A stretch of 22,881 nucleotides of DNA from DATGEO01 sp035310015 (GTDB lineage Bacteria; Chloroflexota; Dormibacteria; Dormibacterales; Dormibacteraceae), in the NCBI GenBank assembly GCA_035310015.1, contig DATGEO010000037.1, positions 1-22,881 on the forward strand. Reading direction: 5' to 3'. This document shows positions 1 through 7,364 of the stretch, one piece after another. How positions within the stretch are numbered: the stretch's first letter is position 1; every line of letters starts with the position of its first letter. The position numbers were made by a program, and so were the translations under genes. The notes below the pieces were generated by a model. That model was not told the DNA's origin, searched no databases, and was given only the letters and a program-made list of their open reading frames with translations.

Positions 1-1
1 G

Positions 2-592
2 TTCGTGCGCAGCGTCTGGATCGCCGGCTCGCTCGCCAGCGGTGGGTTCCGCGAGTCGGACGACGTCGACCTCAACCTGGTCGTCGACGACGGCCACCGC
101 CACCTCGCGTACGTGGCGGTCAACGTGCTCGGCATCCTGCACGCGCTCGCGTACCGGTCGAAGCCGGTCGACGACCTCACCCGGCGCCCGCTCGCTCCGC
201 GGCTCATGACGGCCAACCTCATCCTCGAGCGCTCGCAGCTCGTTCCCCTCGCCCGGCAGGACGAGGGCATAGCGTTCGAGCTGCTGATGTCCGAGCCGGT
301 GTACGGCCTCGAGCTCTTCCGCGAGATCGTGGAGCGCAACCCGCGGCTGCTCGAACACTTCCCGCAGCTCGCGGATAAAAAAGCGCCGTATCTCATCGCA
401 CCCGAGCCGCGGCCGCGCGTTCCGGCGTGGCTTTACCCGTCCGCGCTGGACGGCGCCGCGCGAGCGCTCGGCGGCGGCGCCTGGCGCTGCATGCAGTGGA
501 CGCGACGCCACCATCCCGAAGCGCTGGCGCGCGTGGCCTTCGTGCGCGAGACGATGCGGCCCTACACGCTCTTCGACGAGGCATCGCGGTGA
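2..592 (+). CDS. Nucleotidyltransferase-domain protein, 5' end cut by window edge
   Basis: The reading frame is already open at the window start, and the visible product begins FVRSVWIAGSLASGGF, so the true start lies upstream. The stretch GSLASGGFRESDDVDLN matches the pol-beta-type nucleotidyltransferase pattern (GS, then a paired-Asp DxD about 10 residues later), which binds metal and nucleotide. The rest, about 160 residues, is helical with many Arg and has no domain I recognise. The stop TGA at 590-592 overlaps the GTG start of the next gene as GTGA, so the two are probably co-translated. Context suggests it transfers a nucleotide to a sugar, lipid or antibiotic-like substrate in the same pathway as the downstream glycosyltransferase. 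The substrate cannot be read from sequence. Confidence 0.75.
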   Translation, partial: FVRSVWIAGSLASGGFRESDDVDLNLVVDDGHRHLAYVAVNVLGILHALAYRSKPVDDLTRRPLAPRLMTANLILERSQLVPLARQDEGIAFELLMSEPVYGLELFREIVERNPRLLEHFPQLADKKAPYLIAPEPRPRVPAWLYPSALDGAARALGGGAWRCMQWTRRHHPEALARVAFVRETMRPYTLFDEASR

Positions 593-3500
593 CGTTCGCC
601 GTCGTCGTCGTGCTCGCGGTCACGAGCGTTCTGCTGCTCGGATTCGGCGTGAACCTGCTCCACCTGACCTGGCTCGCGGCCCGCCTGCGGCCGCAGCCCG
701 TCGAGCCCATGACGCGCGGCTCGGAGCCTCGCGTGTGCGTGCAGATCCCCGTCTACAACGAGCGCTACGTCGCCCACCGCGTGATCGACGCCGTGTGCGC
801 GATCGAGTGGCCGCGCGACCGCCTCGAGGTGCAGGTGCTCGACGACTCGGACGACGAGACGCGCTCGCTCATCGCGGCGCGCGTGGCGCGATGGCGGCGG
901 CGCGGAGTGCGCATCGATCAGCTCCGGCGAACCACGAGGACGGGCTTCAAGGCCGGCGCTCTGGCGGCCGGGATGAGGCTGACGGATGCGCCCTTCATCG
1001 CCATCTTCGACGCCGACTTCGTGCCGCCGCCCGACTTCCTCCGGCGCACGCTCGGCGCCTTCGCCGACGAGCGCGTGGCGTTCGTGCAGGCCAGGTGGGG
1101 TCACCTCGACGAGGGTTACTCGTGGTTCACGCGCCTGCAGGCCCTAGCGATCGACTTTCACTTCCTGGTCGAGCAGGCGGTCCGCTCCGCGAGCGGCTAC
1201 TTCACCAACTTCACCGGCACCGCCGGCGTGTGGCGGCGCGCGGCGATCGAGGATGCGGGCGGCTGGAGCGCCGCGACGCTGACCGAGGACCTGGACCTCA
1301 GCTACCGCGCGCAGCTGCGGGGCTGGAAGGCGGTCTACCTCGAGGACCTGGTCGTGCCCGAGGAGCTGCCGGTGTCGATGGACGCCTACCGCCGCCAGCA
1401 GTCGCGCTGGGCGACGGGCAGCTTCCAGGCCGCGTTCCGGCTCCTGGTCCCGGTGCTGCGGAGCCGCAACCGCGCGGCGGTGAAGCTGCAGGCCGCCGTG
1501 CACCTGCTCGCGTACAGCGTCGGGCCGCTGATGCTGCTGCAGCTCGCGTGCTACCCGTGGCTGATCTTCGGCGCGACGCGTTTCCCCTATCCGTGGCAGC
1601 TCGCGACGGCGGCGGTGTCCATCAACCTCGTCGGCGCGTCGCCGTGGATTGGCTTCATGGTCGCCCAGACGCGCCGCGGGCGATCGTGGTGGTCGGGCGC
1701 ACCGTCGCTCTTCTGCCAGGTGGTGGGCGCCGGCATGAGCTTCACCGTGCTGCTCGCCCTCGCGCGCGCGACGCGCCGCGGCGGCGTGTTCATCCGCACC
1801 CCGAAGTACCAGATAGTGCGCCGCGGCCAGGAATGGCGCGACCAGGCCTACGTGCGCGTAGGCGATCCACGCGTGATCGGCGAGGTGCTGCTCGGGGTCG
1901 GCGCGCTCGCTCTGGTGCCCCTCGCCCTCGCCCTCGGCAAGGGCCTGGTCGCGCTGTACTCCAGCATCTTCGCGATCGGGTTTCTCACCGTGGCGACCCT
2001 GAGCCTGGTCGAGCTCCTCGAGGTCATGACGCTGCGCAGGCTCGGCCTGCGCGCGTTCGGCACTCTTCGCGGGGTCGCCCCCGCCGCGGGTCTCCTGGCC
2101 GTGGGTGCGGCGCTCCTGTTCGCCGCGGCCCAGGTGCCGCAGCCGTTCGAGGACGGGTTCGGGCACTGGCTCATCGCCGCCAACCTCGCGGCGACCGGGC
2201 ACCTGCACGACCCGCTGTTCGGCATGGAGGACACGTGGCTCCCGGGCTACCACGTCCTCGCGGCGGGGATCCTCCGCGTGTTCGGGCTGTGGTCGATCGA
2301 CGCGCTGCGCACGGCCGGCGTGCTGACCGGCCTGGTCACGCTGGCCCTCGTCTACCGGCTCGCGCCGAACGCGCGGCAGGCGCGGTTGGCCGTGGCCCTG
2401 CTCGCGCTGAACCCGGTCTTCCTGTTCACGACCAGCGCGACCGTGGCCGAGCCCCTCGTCACCGCGCTGCTCACCGGCGCCGCGCTGGCCGCGACCCGGG
2501 CGCGCTGGAACGTGGCGGCCGTGCTGGCGGTCCTGGCCTGCGCGACCTCCACGAAAGCCTGGATCTTCGTAGCAGTGGCCGGGGTTTTGCTTCTCCCCTC
2601 TCCCGCTGTGCGGGAGCGATCAATAAGTCCGAACCTGACCGCGCTTGCGCGCAGGGTCAGGGTGAGGGCTCTTTCTAACAGAGCCTTTTTCGCGCTCCCG
2701 TTGCTCGGGGTCCTGGCCGTGCTTCCCTTTGCCTCCAACTCTCTGACCCGAGGGGCGCGCGAGGTCGCCTCGGCCATCGCCCGCGGCAGCCTCTCCGGAG
2801 ACCCCCTCGCCCGCGCCACAGAGCTCGTCTCCGCCTTCGGGCTGGCCGCGCTGCCCCTGTTCGCCCTCGGCGCGGTGGGCCTGGTGCTCGCGCTCCGCCG
2901 GCCGGACGCCGCGGTGCGCATCCTTCACGCCCCGGCGATCGCGTATCTCGCCGCCGTCGTCGTCCTCGTCGCCGCCGGCGAGTACACCGGCAGCCACCGC
3001 TACCTGTACCCGGCGCTGCCCTCGCTGGCGCTGCTCGCCGCCTCGGCGCTCGACCGCCAGGCGGCGGCGGCGCGGCTGGTCGCGGTCGCCGCAGCCGGAC
3101 TGCTGGCCGTCGCCTTCCTGCCCGTCTTCGCGGGCTTCGCCGCCGCCAACGCCGGGCTCGTGGCCGCCGGGCGTGCGGCGGGCGGCAGCCCCGGGATGCT
3201 GGTCACCGACTCGCCGGTGGTCGCCTTCTACAGCGGCAAGACGCCGGACCAGATCACCGGATCACAGGTGCTGCCGTCGAGTCGCGACGCGGCCGTGGCC
3301 TGGATCCGCGACCACGGCGTGACCGAGATCGTGGTCGAGAGCATCAGCTACTACCGCGCGACCGAGGTGTTCCCGGAGCTGGCGTCCGGACGGTCCGCGC
3401 CGCCGTTCGAGCTGCTGGGCGACCAGCGTTTCTACGAGGCTCCCGGCGGCAAGACCGTGTTCGCCTACCGCCTCGGCGCGGCGCTCGACCAGCAGGTGCT

Positions 3501-4161
3501 GTTCCCCGGCGTCGACGCGGCCATCCGCCCCGCTCCCCAGGAAGGCAAGACCTCCCCGCTCGCGAAGGGGGTGACCCTGGTCGTGGGTGGGCAGAGCGTG
3601 GCCGGCGAAGGGATCGGTTTCGGCGTCCCGATCGTCCATTACTCGGACGGCTGGGTCTACTCGCGCACCGCGAGCGTGCTCGACGAGTCCGCGGGCGGCC
3701 GCGCCGTGTGGAGGGTCGTGTACGACCTCGACGAGATCGGCGGCGACGCCTCGCACGGCTACGCCTTCGTGCCCATCCCGACACGCGGCCGGATCGCCGT
3801 CATGTACACGGTCGACTCGAGCGGCATATCGATCGCGATTTCGCCGCTGCGGCTCGAGCCGGGCTACGACCAGGTTGCGATCCTCAACGAGGAGTCGGCG
3901 GCCTTCGACAACGCCGCGGACGCGGACCAGACGCTGGCGGGCAAGGAATTCGGCCGCTGGCAGGCGATGAGCGGGGAGTGGGCACGGCTGCGCTCGGGAT
4001 CGTTGGGGGTCGAGTGGTCGCTGCCCGCCATCGCGGACGCGCAGCTCTTCTCCGGCCGCGAGCTGTCACCACCCGGATTCGACTGGGCCGGTCTCGACTT
4101 CGTGTTCACGGGGCCGTTCGCCGGCGCGGCCTATCACATCAACGTGCAGGAAGCGAGGTGA
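589..4161 (+). CDS. GT2 glycosyltransferase fused to a GT-C-like membrane domain and exported tail
   Basis: 1190 aa from the GTG at 589, chosen because it overlaps the previous stop (GTGA) and starts directly at a membrane helix (about 3-30). Residues 48-280 are a processive GT2 catalytic domain of the cellulose-synthase/glucomannan-synthase type: DDSDD at 85-89, DAD at 141-143, TED at 232-234 and QQSRW at 270-274, the classical D, DxD, TED, QxxRW set. Several membrane helices follow to about 490. A second multi-helix block, about 500-900, looks like a GT-C (ArnT/PMT-like) transferase with an early acidic loop (DGFGHW, MEDTWLPGYH). The last 200 or so residues are a soluble, probably exported beta-rich domain that I do not recognise. 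An in-frame cluster of palindromes sits at about residues 670-700. It probably polymerises or exports an envelope glycan. The domain calls are firm for GT2 and moderate for GT-C. Confidence 0.85.
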   Translation: MTFAVVVVLAVTSVLLLGFGVNLLHLTWLAARLRPQPVEPMTRGSEPRVCVQIPVYNERYVAHRVIDAVCAIEWPRDRLEVQVLDDSDDETRSLIAARVARWRRRGVRIDQLRRTTRTGFKAGALAAGMRLTDAPFIAIFDADFVPPPDFLRRTLGAFADERVAFVQARWGHLDEGYSWFTRLQALAIDFHFLVEQAVRSASGYFTNFTGTAGVWRRAAIEDAGGWSAATLTEDLDLSYRAQLRGWKAVYLEDLVVPEELPVSMDAYRRQQSRWATGSFQAAFRLLVPVLRSRNRAAVKLQAAVHLLAYSVGPLMLLQLACYPWLIFGATRFPYPWQLATAAVSINLVGASPWIGFMVAQTRRGRSWWSGAPSLFCQVVGAGMSFTVLLALARATRRGGVFIRTPKYQIVRRGQEWRDQAYVRVGDPRVIGEVLLGVGALALVPLALALGKGLVALYSSIFAIGFLTVATLSLVELLEVMTLRRLGLRAFGTLRGVAPAAGLLAVGAALLFAAAQVPQPFEDGFGHWLIAANLAATGHLHDPLFGMEDTWLPGYHVLAAGILRVFGLWSIDALRTAGVLTGLVTLALVYRLAPNARQARLAVALLALNPVFLFTTSATVAEPLVTALLTGAALAATRARWNVAAVLAVLACATSTKAWIFVAVAGVLLLPSPAVRERSISPNLTALARRVRVRALSNRAFFALPLLGVLAVLPFASNSLTRGAREVASAIARGSLSGDPLARATELVSAFGLAALPLFALGAVGLVLALRRPDAAVRILHAPAIAYLAAVVVLVAAGEYTGSHRYLYPALPSLALLAASALDRQAAAARLVAVAAAGLLAVAFLPVFAGFAAANAGLVAAGRAAGGSPGMLVTDSPVVAFYSGKTPDQITGSQVLPSSRDAAVAWIRDHGVTEIVVESISYYRATEVFPELASGRSAPPFELLGDQRFYEAPGGKTVFAYRLGAALDQQVLFPGVDAAIRPAPQEGKTSPLAKGVTLVVGGQSVAGEGIGFGVPIVHYSDGWVYSRTASVLDESAGGRAVWRVVYDLDEIGGDASHGYAFVPIPTRGRIAVMYTVDSSGISIAISPLRLEPGYDQVAILNEESAAFDNAADADQTLAGKEFGRWQAMSGEWARLRSGSLGVEWSLPAIADAQLFSGRELSPPGFDWAGLDFVFTGPFAGAAYHINVQEAR
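2600..2690 (+). repeat. In-frame cluster of three palindromes inside the glycosyltransferase gene
   Basis: Three consecutive inverted repeats lie in the coding sequence: CTCCCGC (2600-2606) with GCGGGAG (2610-2616); CCTGACC (2634-2640) with GGTCAGG (2655-2661); and GGCTCT (2667-2672) with AGAGCC (2680-2685), followed by five T. The wording (CTCCCC..CTCCCGC, GGGTCAGGGTGAGGGC) resembles the dispersed palindromic repeats often found between genes in GC-rich bacteria. It encodes a basic segment (PAVRERS...ARRVRVRALSNR) between two predicted membrane helices, so it is tolerated as a loop. The local stretch is richer in A and T than its flanks. Confidence 0.6.
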
Positions 4162-5495
4162 GCTCAGTGCAGAAAGCCGACGTCGTCCTCGTCTACCCGC
4201 AGCGGGCGCCGGCGCAGGGCCGGCACTGGATCATGCCGTCGCTCGGCCTGATGTACCTGAGCGCATCGCTGCGTCGCGCGGGCTATTCCGTGCGCCACAT
4301 CGACCACACGTTCATGGAGCGGCGCGAGGTGCTGGAGGAGATCGAGAGGCTGCAGCCGTCGGTGATCGGCATCTACTGCATGATCACGATGCAGGACGAG
4401 GCGCTCTCGCTGGCCGAGCAGGTGCGCGGCAAGGCGCTCACGGTCGTCGGCGGCCCCTACCCGTCGGGCGAGCCGGAGACGTTCGTCGACCAGTTCGACG
4501 TCGTCGCCGTGGGTGAGGGCGAGGAGACGATCGTCTCGATCATGGAGCACCTGGAAGACCGCCGCTGGGACGAGATCCCCGGGGTCGTCTTCAAGCGCGA
4601 CGGCCATACGATCAAGAGCACGGCGCGCCATCGCACGAAGGACATGTCCAACCTTCCGCTGCCGTACCGCGGTGACATTCCCAACGACCGGTACATCGCG
4701 TACTGGCGCAAGCACTGGAAGGACGCCACCACGCCTCTGATGTCGACGCGCGGCTGTCCGTTCCGCTGCGACTTCTGCCACAAGTCGGTGTTCGGCGACC
4801 TGTTCAGCGCGCGGCCGATCGAGTCCGTCGTCGACGAGATGCGGGAGATCGCCGAGCTCGGCTACGACCACGTGTGGATGTCCGACGACCTCTTCACGCT
4901 CAACTACAAGCGCACGTTCGAGCTGGCGCGCGCGATCGAGGAGGCGCATCTGCCGCTCACCTGGGAATGCCTCAGCCGGGTGACGCACGTCGACAGGGCG
5001 CTGTTCGACCAGATGCACCGCGCGGGCTGCAAACGGATCTTCTTCGGCATCGAGTCCGGCGACGAGAACGTGCTGAAGGAGATGAAGAAGGGCATCACGC
5101 CCGCGCAGGCGCGCGCCGCGGTCGAGGCCTGCGTGGCCGCGGGCATCAAGGCCGCGGGATTCTTCATGGTCGGATACCTCGGCGAGACCACCGACTCGCT
5201 GATCCGCAGCATCAACTTCTCGAGCAGCCTGCCCCTCGACTACGTGAGCTACACCATCGCCTACCCTCTGCCGGGCACGGGCTTCTACGAGCGGGTGCGC
5301 GAGCGGCGGCAGCACGGCGAGTGGCACAAGGTGCGACACAATCGCCTGCTGTTCAACACCGACTTCTCCGAGCACAAGCTGCGGGCCGCCATCCTGAAGG
5401 GCGCGATCCAGCACAGGCTGAACAAGCTGCACATGCGCCCGGCCGCCAGAGCCTTCCAGCTCGCCACCGACCCGGTGCTACGCGCCCTGCGCTAG
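4158..5495 (+). CDS. B12-binding-domain radical SAM enzyme
   Basis: 445 aa. The N-terminal 140 residues are a Rossmann-like cobalamin-binding fold of the kind found in BchE, HpnJ and related methyltransferases/cyclases (LVYPQ, PSLGLMYLSASLRRAGY, VVGGPYPSGEPE). No DxHxxG motif is visible, which is usual for base-off binding in this class. Residues 190-400 are the radical SAM core, with the cluster-binding motif TRGCPFRCDFC (Cys 200, 204, 207) and later FFGIESGDENVL, GFFMVGYLGET and YPLPGTGFY. The start GTG 4158 overlaps the upstream stop (GTGA) with AGGA six bases before it. GTG 4167 is a near-equal alternative, preceded by GAGGTGA. It probably methylates or rearranges a lipid or glycan intermediate made with the preceding glycosyltransferase. 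The substrate is unknown. Confidence 0.9.
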   Translation: MSSVQKADVVLVYPQRAPAQGRHWIMPSLGLMYLSASLRRAGYSVRHIDHTFMERREVLEEIERLQPSVIGIYCMITMQDEALSLAEQVRGKALTVVGGPYPSGEPETFVDQFDVVAVGEGEETIVSIMEHLEDRRWDEIPGVVFKRDGHTIKSTARHRTKDMSNLPLPYRGDIPNDRYIAYWRKHWKDATTPLMSTRGCPFRCDFCHKSVFGDLFSARPIESVVDEMREIAELGYDHVWMSDDLFTLNYKRTFELARAIEEAHLPLTWECLSRVTHVDRALFDQMHRAGCKRIFFGIESGDENVLKEMKKGITPAQARAAVEACVAAGIKAAGFFMVGYLGETTDSLIRSINFSSSLPLDYVSYTIAYPLPGTGFYERVRERRQHGEWHKVRHNRLLFNTDFSEHKLRAAILKGAIQHRLNKLHMRPAARAFQLATDPVLRALR

Positions 5496-5509
5496 CCCTC
5501 GTCCTGGCG

Positions 5510-6358
5510 GTGATCGTTGCCGCGTGCGGCGGCACGGTCGCGCACGGGCCGTTGATGGCGCTGCCGCCGACCGGCCTGCTGCTGCTCGACCTGAGGTCGG
5601 GCGTGCCCCTCTTGTCGATCGCAGTCGGGTCCGACCCGGTCGCCGTCACGCTCTCGGAGGACGGGCGTGTCGCCTACATCGCCGACAGCGCGCCGGGTGA
5701 CGTGTACGCGGTCGAAGTCCCGTCGGGCCGGGTGAGGTGGAAGGCGCACCTGGGCGGCGCGCCCTTCGGCCTGCTCGTGCATCGGGACCGTCTGTACGTC
5801 AGCCTCTTCGCCGCCGCCGCGATCGTCGAGCTGAACCCGAGCGACGGCGGCCTGGTCGCGCGGGACGAGACGCTGACGGATCCCGCGACACTCGCCGTCG
5901 ACGCCGACGGCCAGGTGGTGGCGGCCACGGGCAACGCTTTCGGCGTCGCCCTCGCCGGCGGCGGCCTCTGGACCGCGGACTACAGGAGCGCGACGCTGGT
6001 GCACGGCGACGCCGCGCCCATCCCGCTGCCGCTGCCGGTCCATCCGTTCTGGCTCGCGTCCGGCCCCGGCGGCACGTTGCTAATCGCCGCCGAGGGCGAC
6101 TCCGAGGACACCGATCCCGGCGCCGTGTTCTCCTACGACCCGATGACGTCGAGCTTCAAAACGCTCGCGCGGCCTCGCGATCCGGACCAGGTGGTCGCGT
6201 GGGGCACCGACGTCTTCGTGGCCGCCCACGGCGACCACGAGGTGCTGCGCATCGCGGGCGGCCCGATCGTGGCCTGGGCGAAGGGCGCGCCGGCGGTCGC
6301 CCTCGCGCCTGATTCGCAACTCAACCTTCTCGTGGTCGCGGTCAACGGCCATGAGTGA
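5510..6358 (+). CDS. Beta-propeller (YncE-like) lipoprotein; start uncertain
   Basis: The frame encodes a lipoprotein leader, PALALVLAVIVAAC followed by GG, then repeated beta-blade motifs: IAVGSDPVAVTLSEDGRVAY, LGGAPFGLLVHRDRLYVSLF, DPATLAVDADGQVVAATG and DPDQVVAWGTDVFVAAHG. These are typical of YVTN/YncE-type propellers that act outside the membrane. No ATG, GTG or TTG lies where the signal peptide should begin. The first usable codon is GTG 5510, which would leave only MIVAAC before the lipobox; the next GTG upstream is about 190 bases back inside the radical SAM gene, and ATG 5555 would remove the leader entirely. I give 5510 as a placeholder. The end overlaps the next gene by 8 bases, so it belongs to the same operon. 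The role is unknown; propellers of this kind often bind partners or redox cofactors. Confidence 0.7.
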   Translation: MIVAACGGTVAHGPLMALPPTGLLLLDLRSGVPLLSIAVGSDPVAVTLSEDGRVAYIADSAPGDVYAVEVPSGRVRWKAHLGGAPFGLLVHRDRLYVSLFAAAAIVELNPSDGGLVARDETLTDPATLAVDADGQVVAATGNAFGVALAGGGLWTADYRSATLVHGDAAPIPLPLPVHPFWLASGPGGTLLIAAEGDSEDTDPGAVFSYDPMTSSFKTLARPRDPDQVVAWGTDVFVAAHGDHEVLRIAGGPIVAWAKGAPAVALAPDSQLNLLVVAVNGHE

Positions 6359-6800
6359 TCGTCTCGAACAGGCCTGGCCGAGCCTGCTGCGAATCGTCGT
6401 CGCGCTCTACTGGCTCTACTTCGCCAGTCAGAAATGGAACGGCGTGGACTGGATGCGCAGCGTCATCAAGGCCACCGCCGACGCCAACCCGATACCCGGC
6501 CTCCACCAGTTCCTGGAAGGCGTGGTCGTGCCCAACTGGTTCCTGTTCGCCACGGCACAGGGCGCCGGTGAGACGGTGGTCGGCGTCTTGCTGCTTTTCG
6601 GCGTCGCCACCCGGTGGGCCGCTTTGCTGGGCGTTCTGCTCGCCGCAAACCTCGCGTTCACGGTCGCGTTCGCCGTCAACGACGACGGCTTTCGGTGGCT
6701 CTACTGGCTCGGCCTCGCCGTCAACGCGCAGGTGGTCGTGTCGGGTGCCGGGCCGGTCGCCATCGGCCGGTTCAGATGGGTTCCCGCCTACCTGCGCTGA
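6351..6800 (+). CDS. DoxX-family integral membrane protein
   Basis: 149 aa, nearly all hydrophobic. Four membrane helices are visible at about residues 11-25, 65-83, 88-107 and 114-134. The opening LLRIVVALYWLYFASQKWNG and the following loop to NWFLFATAQGAGETVVGVLLLFGVATRWAALLG are typical of the DoxX/DoxD-like family, whose members associate with quinone- or thiol-linked redox complexes. Its ATG lies 8 bases inside the end of the propeller lipoprotein gene and no Shine-Dalgarno sequence precedes it, so it is probably translated by coupling. In this position it may serve as the membrane partner of the upstream lipoprotein, which is an inference from the overlap only. Confidence 0.8.
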   Translation: MSDRLEQAWPSLLRIVVALYWLYFASQKWNGVDWMRSVIKATADANPIPGLHQFLEGVVVPNWFLFATAQGAGETVVGVLLLFGVATRWAALLGVLLAANLAFTVAFAVNDDGFRWLYWLGLAVNAQVVVSGAGPVAIGRFRWVPAYLR

Positions 6801-6810
6801 GGCTTGCCGC

Positions 6811-6816
6811 TAGGCT
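6811..6816 (+). promoter_or_regulatory. Leaderless -10 element (TAGGCT)
   Basis: TAGGCT fits the TAnnnT -10 pattern and lies 7 bases before the GTG at 6824, so transcription would begin at or next to the start codon. No Shine-Dalgarno sequence lies before that GTG. No clear -35 box is visible. Confidence 0.5.
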
Positions 6817-6823
6817 AGTTGGC

Positions 6824-7264
6824 GTGGCACTGGACGCCGAGGGCTATGGATTTCCCGAGCACGACCGCACGCTCGCGCGGCTGATCGACGACGTCCGCGT
6901 CATGGGGCCTGCGGGCGTCGAGCGCGCCGCCGGCGGATGGGACAGGTACGTGGGGACCAAGCATCACGACGAATTTCGCGCGGCCGAGCGGGCGGCGACG
7001 CACGCCCTGGAGCAGCACGATCGCGGCGCCGCGTGGGACGCGTTTCGCAGCTCGCTGTTCGGGCTGACCGAATCGGGCGAGGCTCTGGTCTCGTGGAAGG
7101 CCGAGCACGGCGCCACCGGCCACAAGGCGGAAGACGCCGCGTTCGCCGCCGCGCTGGCCCTGGTCGCGGGCCCCACGATCAACAAGCACCAGTACGCCAC
7201 GCTCGTCCGGCCGATGGCCGAGGCGCTGCCGTGGCTCCTGCCTGAGGAGGCTGTTCAGCCCTAG
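6824..7264 (+). CDS. Hypothetical protein, 146 aa, helical and soluble
   Basis: I do not recognise this protein. From GTG 6824 it begins MALDAEGYGFPEHDRTL and has no signal peptide or membrane helix. It is rich in Ala, His and Glu, with alternating helices (TKHHDEFRAAERAATHALEQ, VSWKAEHGATGHKAED). Several His residues (HH at 45-46 and others) could bind metal but form no known motif. The start was chosen because a TAGGCT hexamer sits 7 bases upstream and the homology-free region between 6800 and 6824 is too short for more. It stands alone: 23 bases after the DoxX gene and about 100 bases before the permease. Codon use matches its neighbours, so it is probably a real gene. Confidence 0.7.
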   Translation: MALDAEGYGFPEHDRTLARLIDDVRVMGPAGVERAAGGWDRYVGTKHHDEFRAAERAATHALEQHDRGAAWDAFRSSLFGLTESGEALVSWKAEHGATGHKAEDAAFAAALALVAGPTINKHQYATLVRPMAEALPWLLPEEAVQP

Positions 7265-7330
7265 CTCGACCTTCGACCACGACCCAACTTGCCAAGGCTG
7301 CCTTTTTGGTCTTGAATTGACGTGCGTAAG

Positions 7331-7349
7331 GCCCGGCTGGGGGCCGGGC
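7331..7349 (+). promoter_or_regulatory. Leader stem-loop before the LctP permease
   Basis: GCCCGGC (7331-7337) pairs with GCCGGGC (7343-7349) across a TGGGG loop, immediately followed by the GAAAGGGGG ribosome-binding region. With 7 G/C pairs the helix should be stable in the mRNA and sits where it could influence access to the ribosome-binding site. No known riboswitch is recognised. Confidence 0.4.
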
Positions 7350-7364
7350 GAAAGGGGGATGGAT

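Noticed and set aside
735..2678. Long open frame on plus overlapping the glycosyltransferase
   Set aside because: Its product is Arg/Ala/Gly-rich without any motif, as expected from a shifted frame in GC-rich DNA, while the main frame holds all GT2 motifs.
2667..2690. Hairpin plus T5 as an intrinsic terminator
   Set aside because: It lies in the middle of an intact coding frame with only six stem pairs. I treat it as part of the palindromic insertion rather than as the end of a transcript.
4164..5432. 422-codon minus-strand frame opposite the radical SAM gene
   Set aside because: No recognisable domain, no ribosome-binding site, and full overlap with a well-supported enzyme.
6355..6813. 152-codon frame overlapping the DoxX gene
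   Set aside because: It is a shifted frame rich in Ser, Pro and Arg; the DoxX frame has clear membrane helices.
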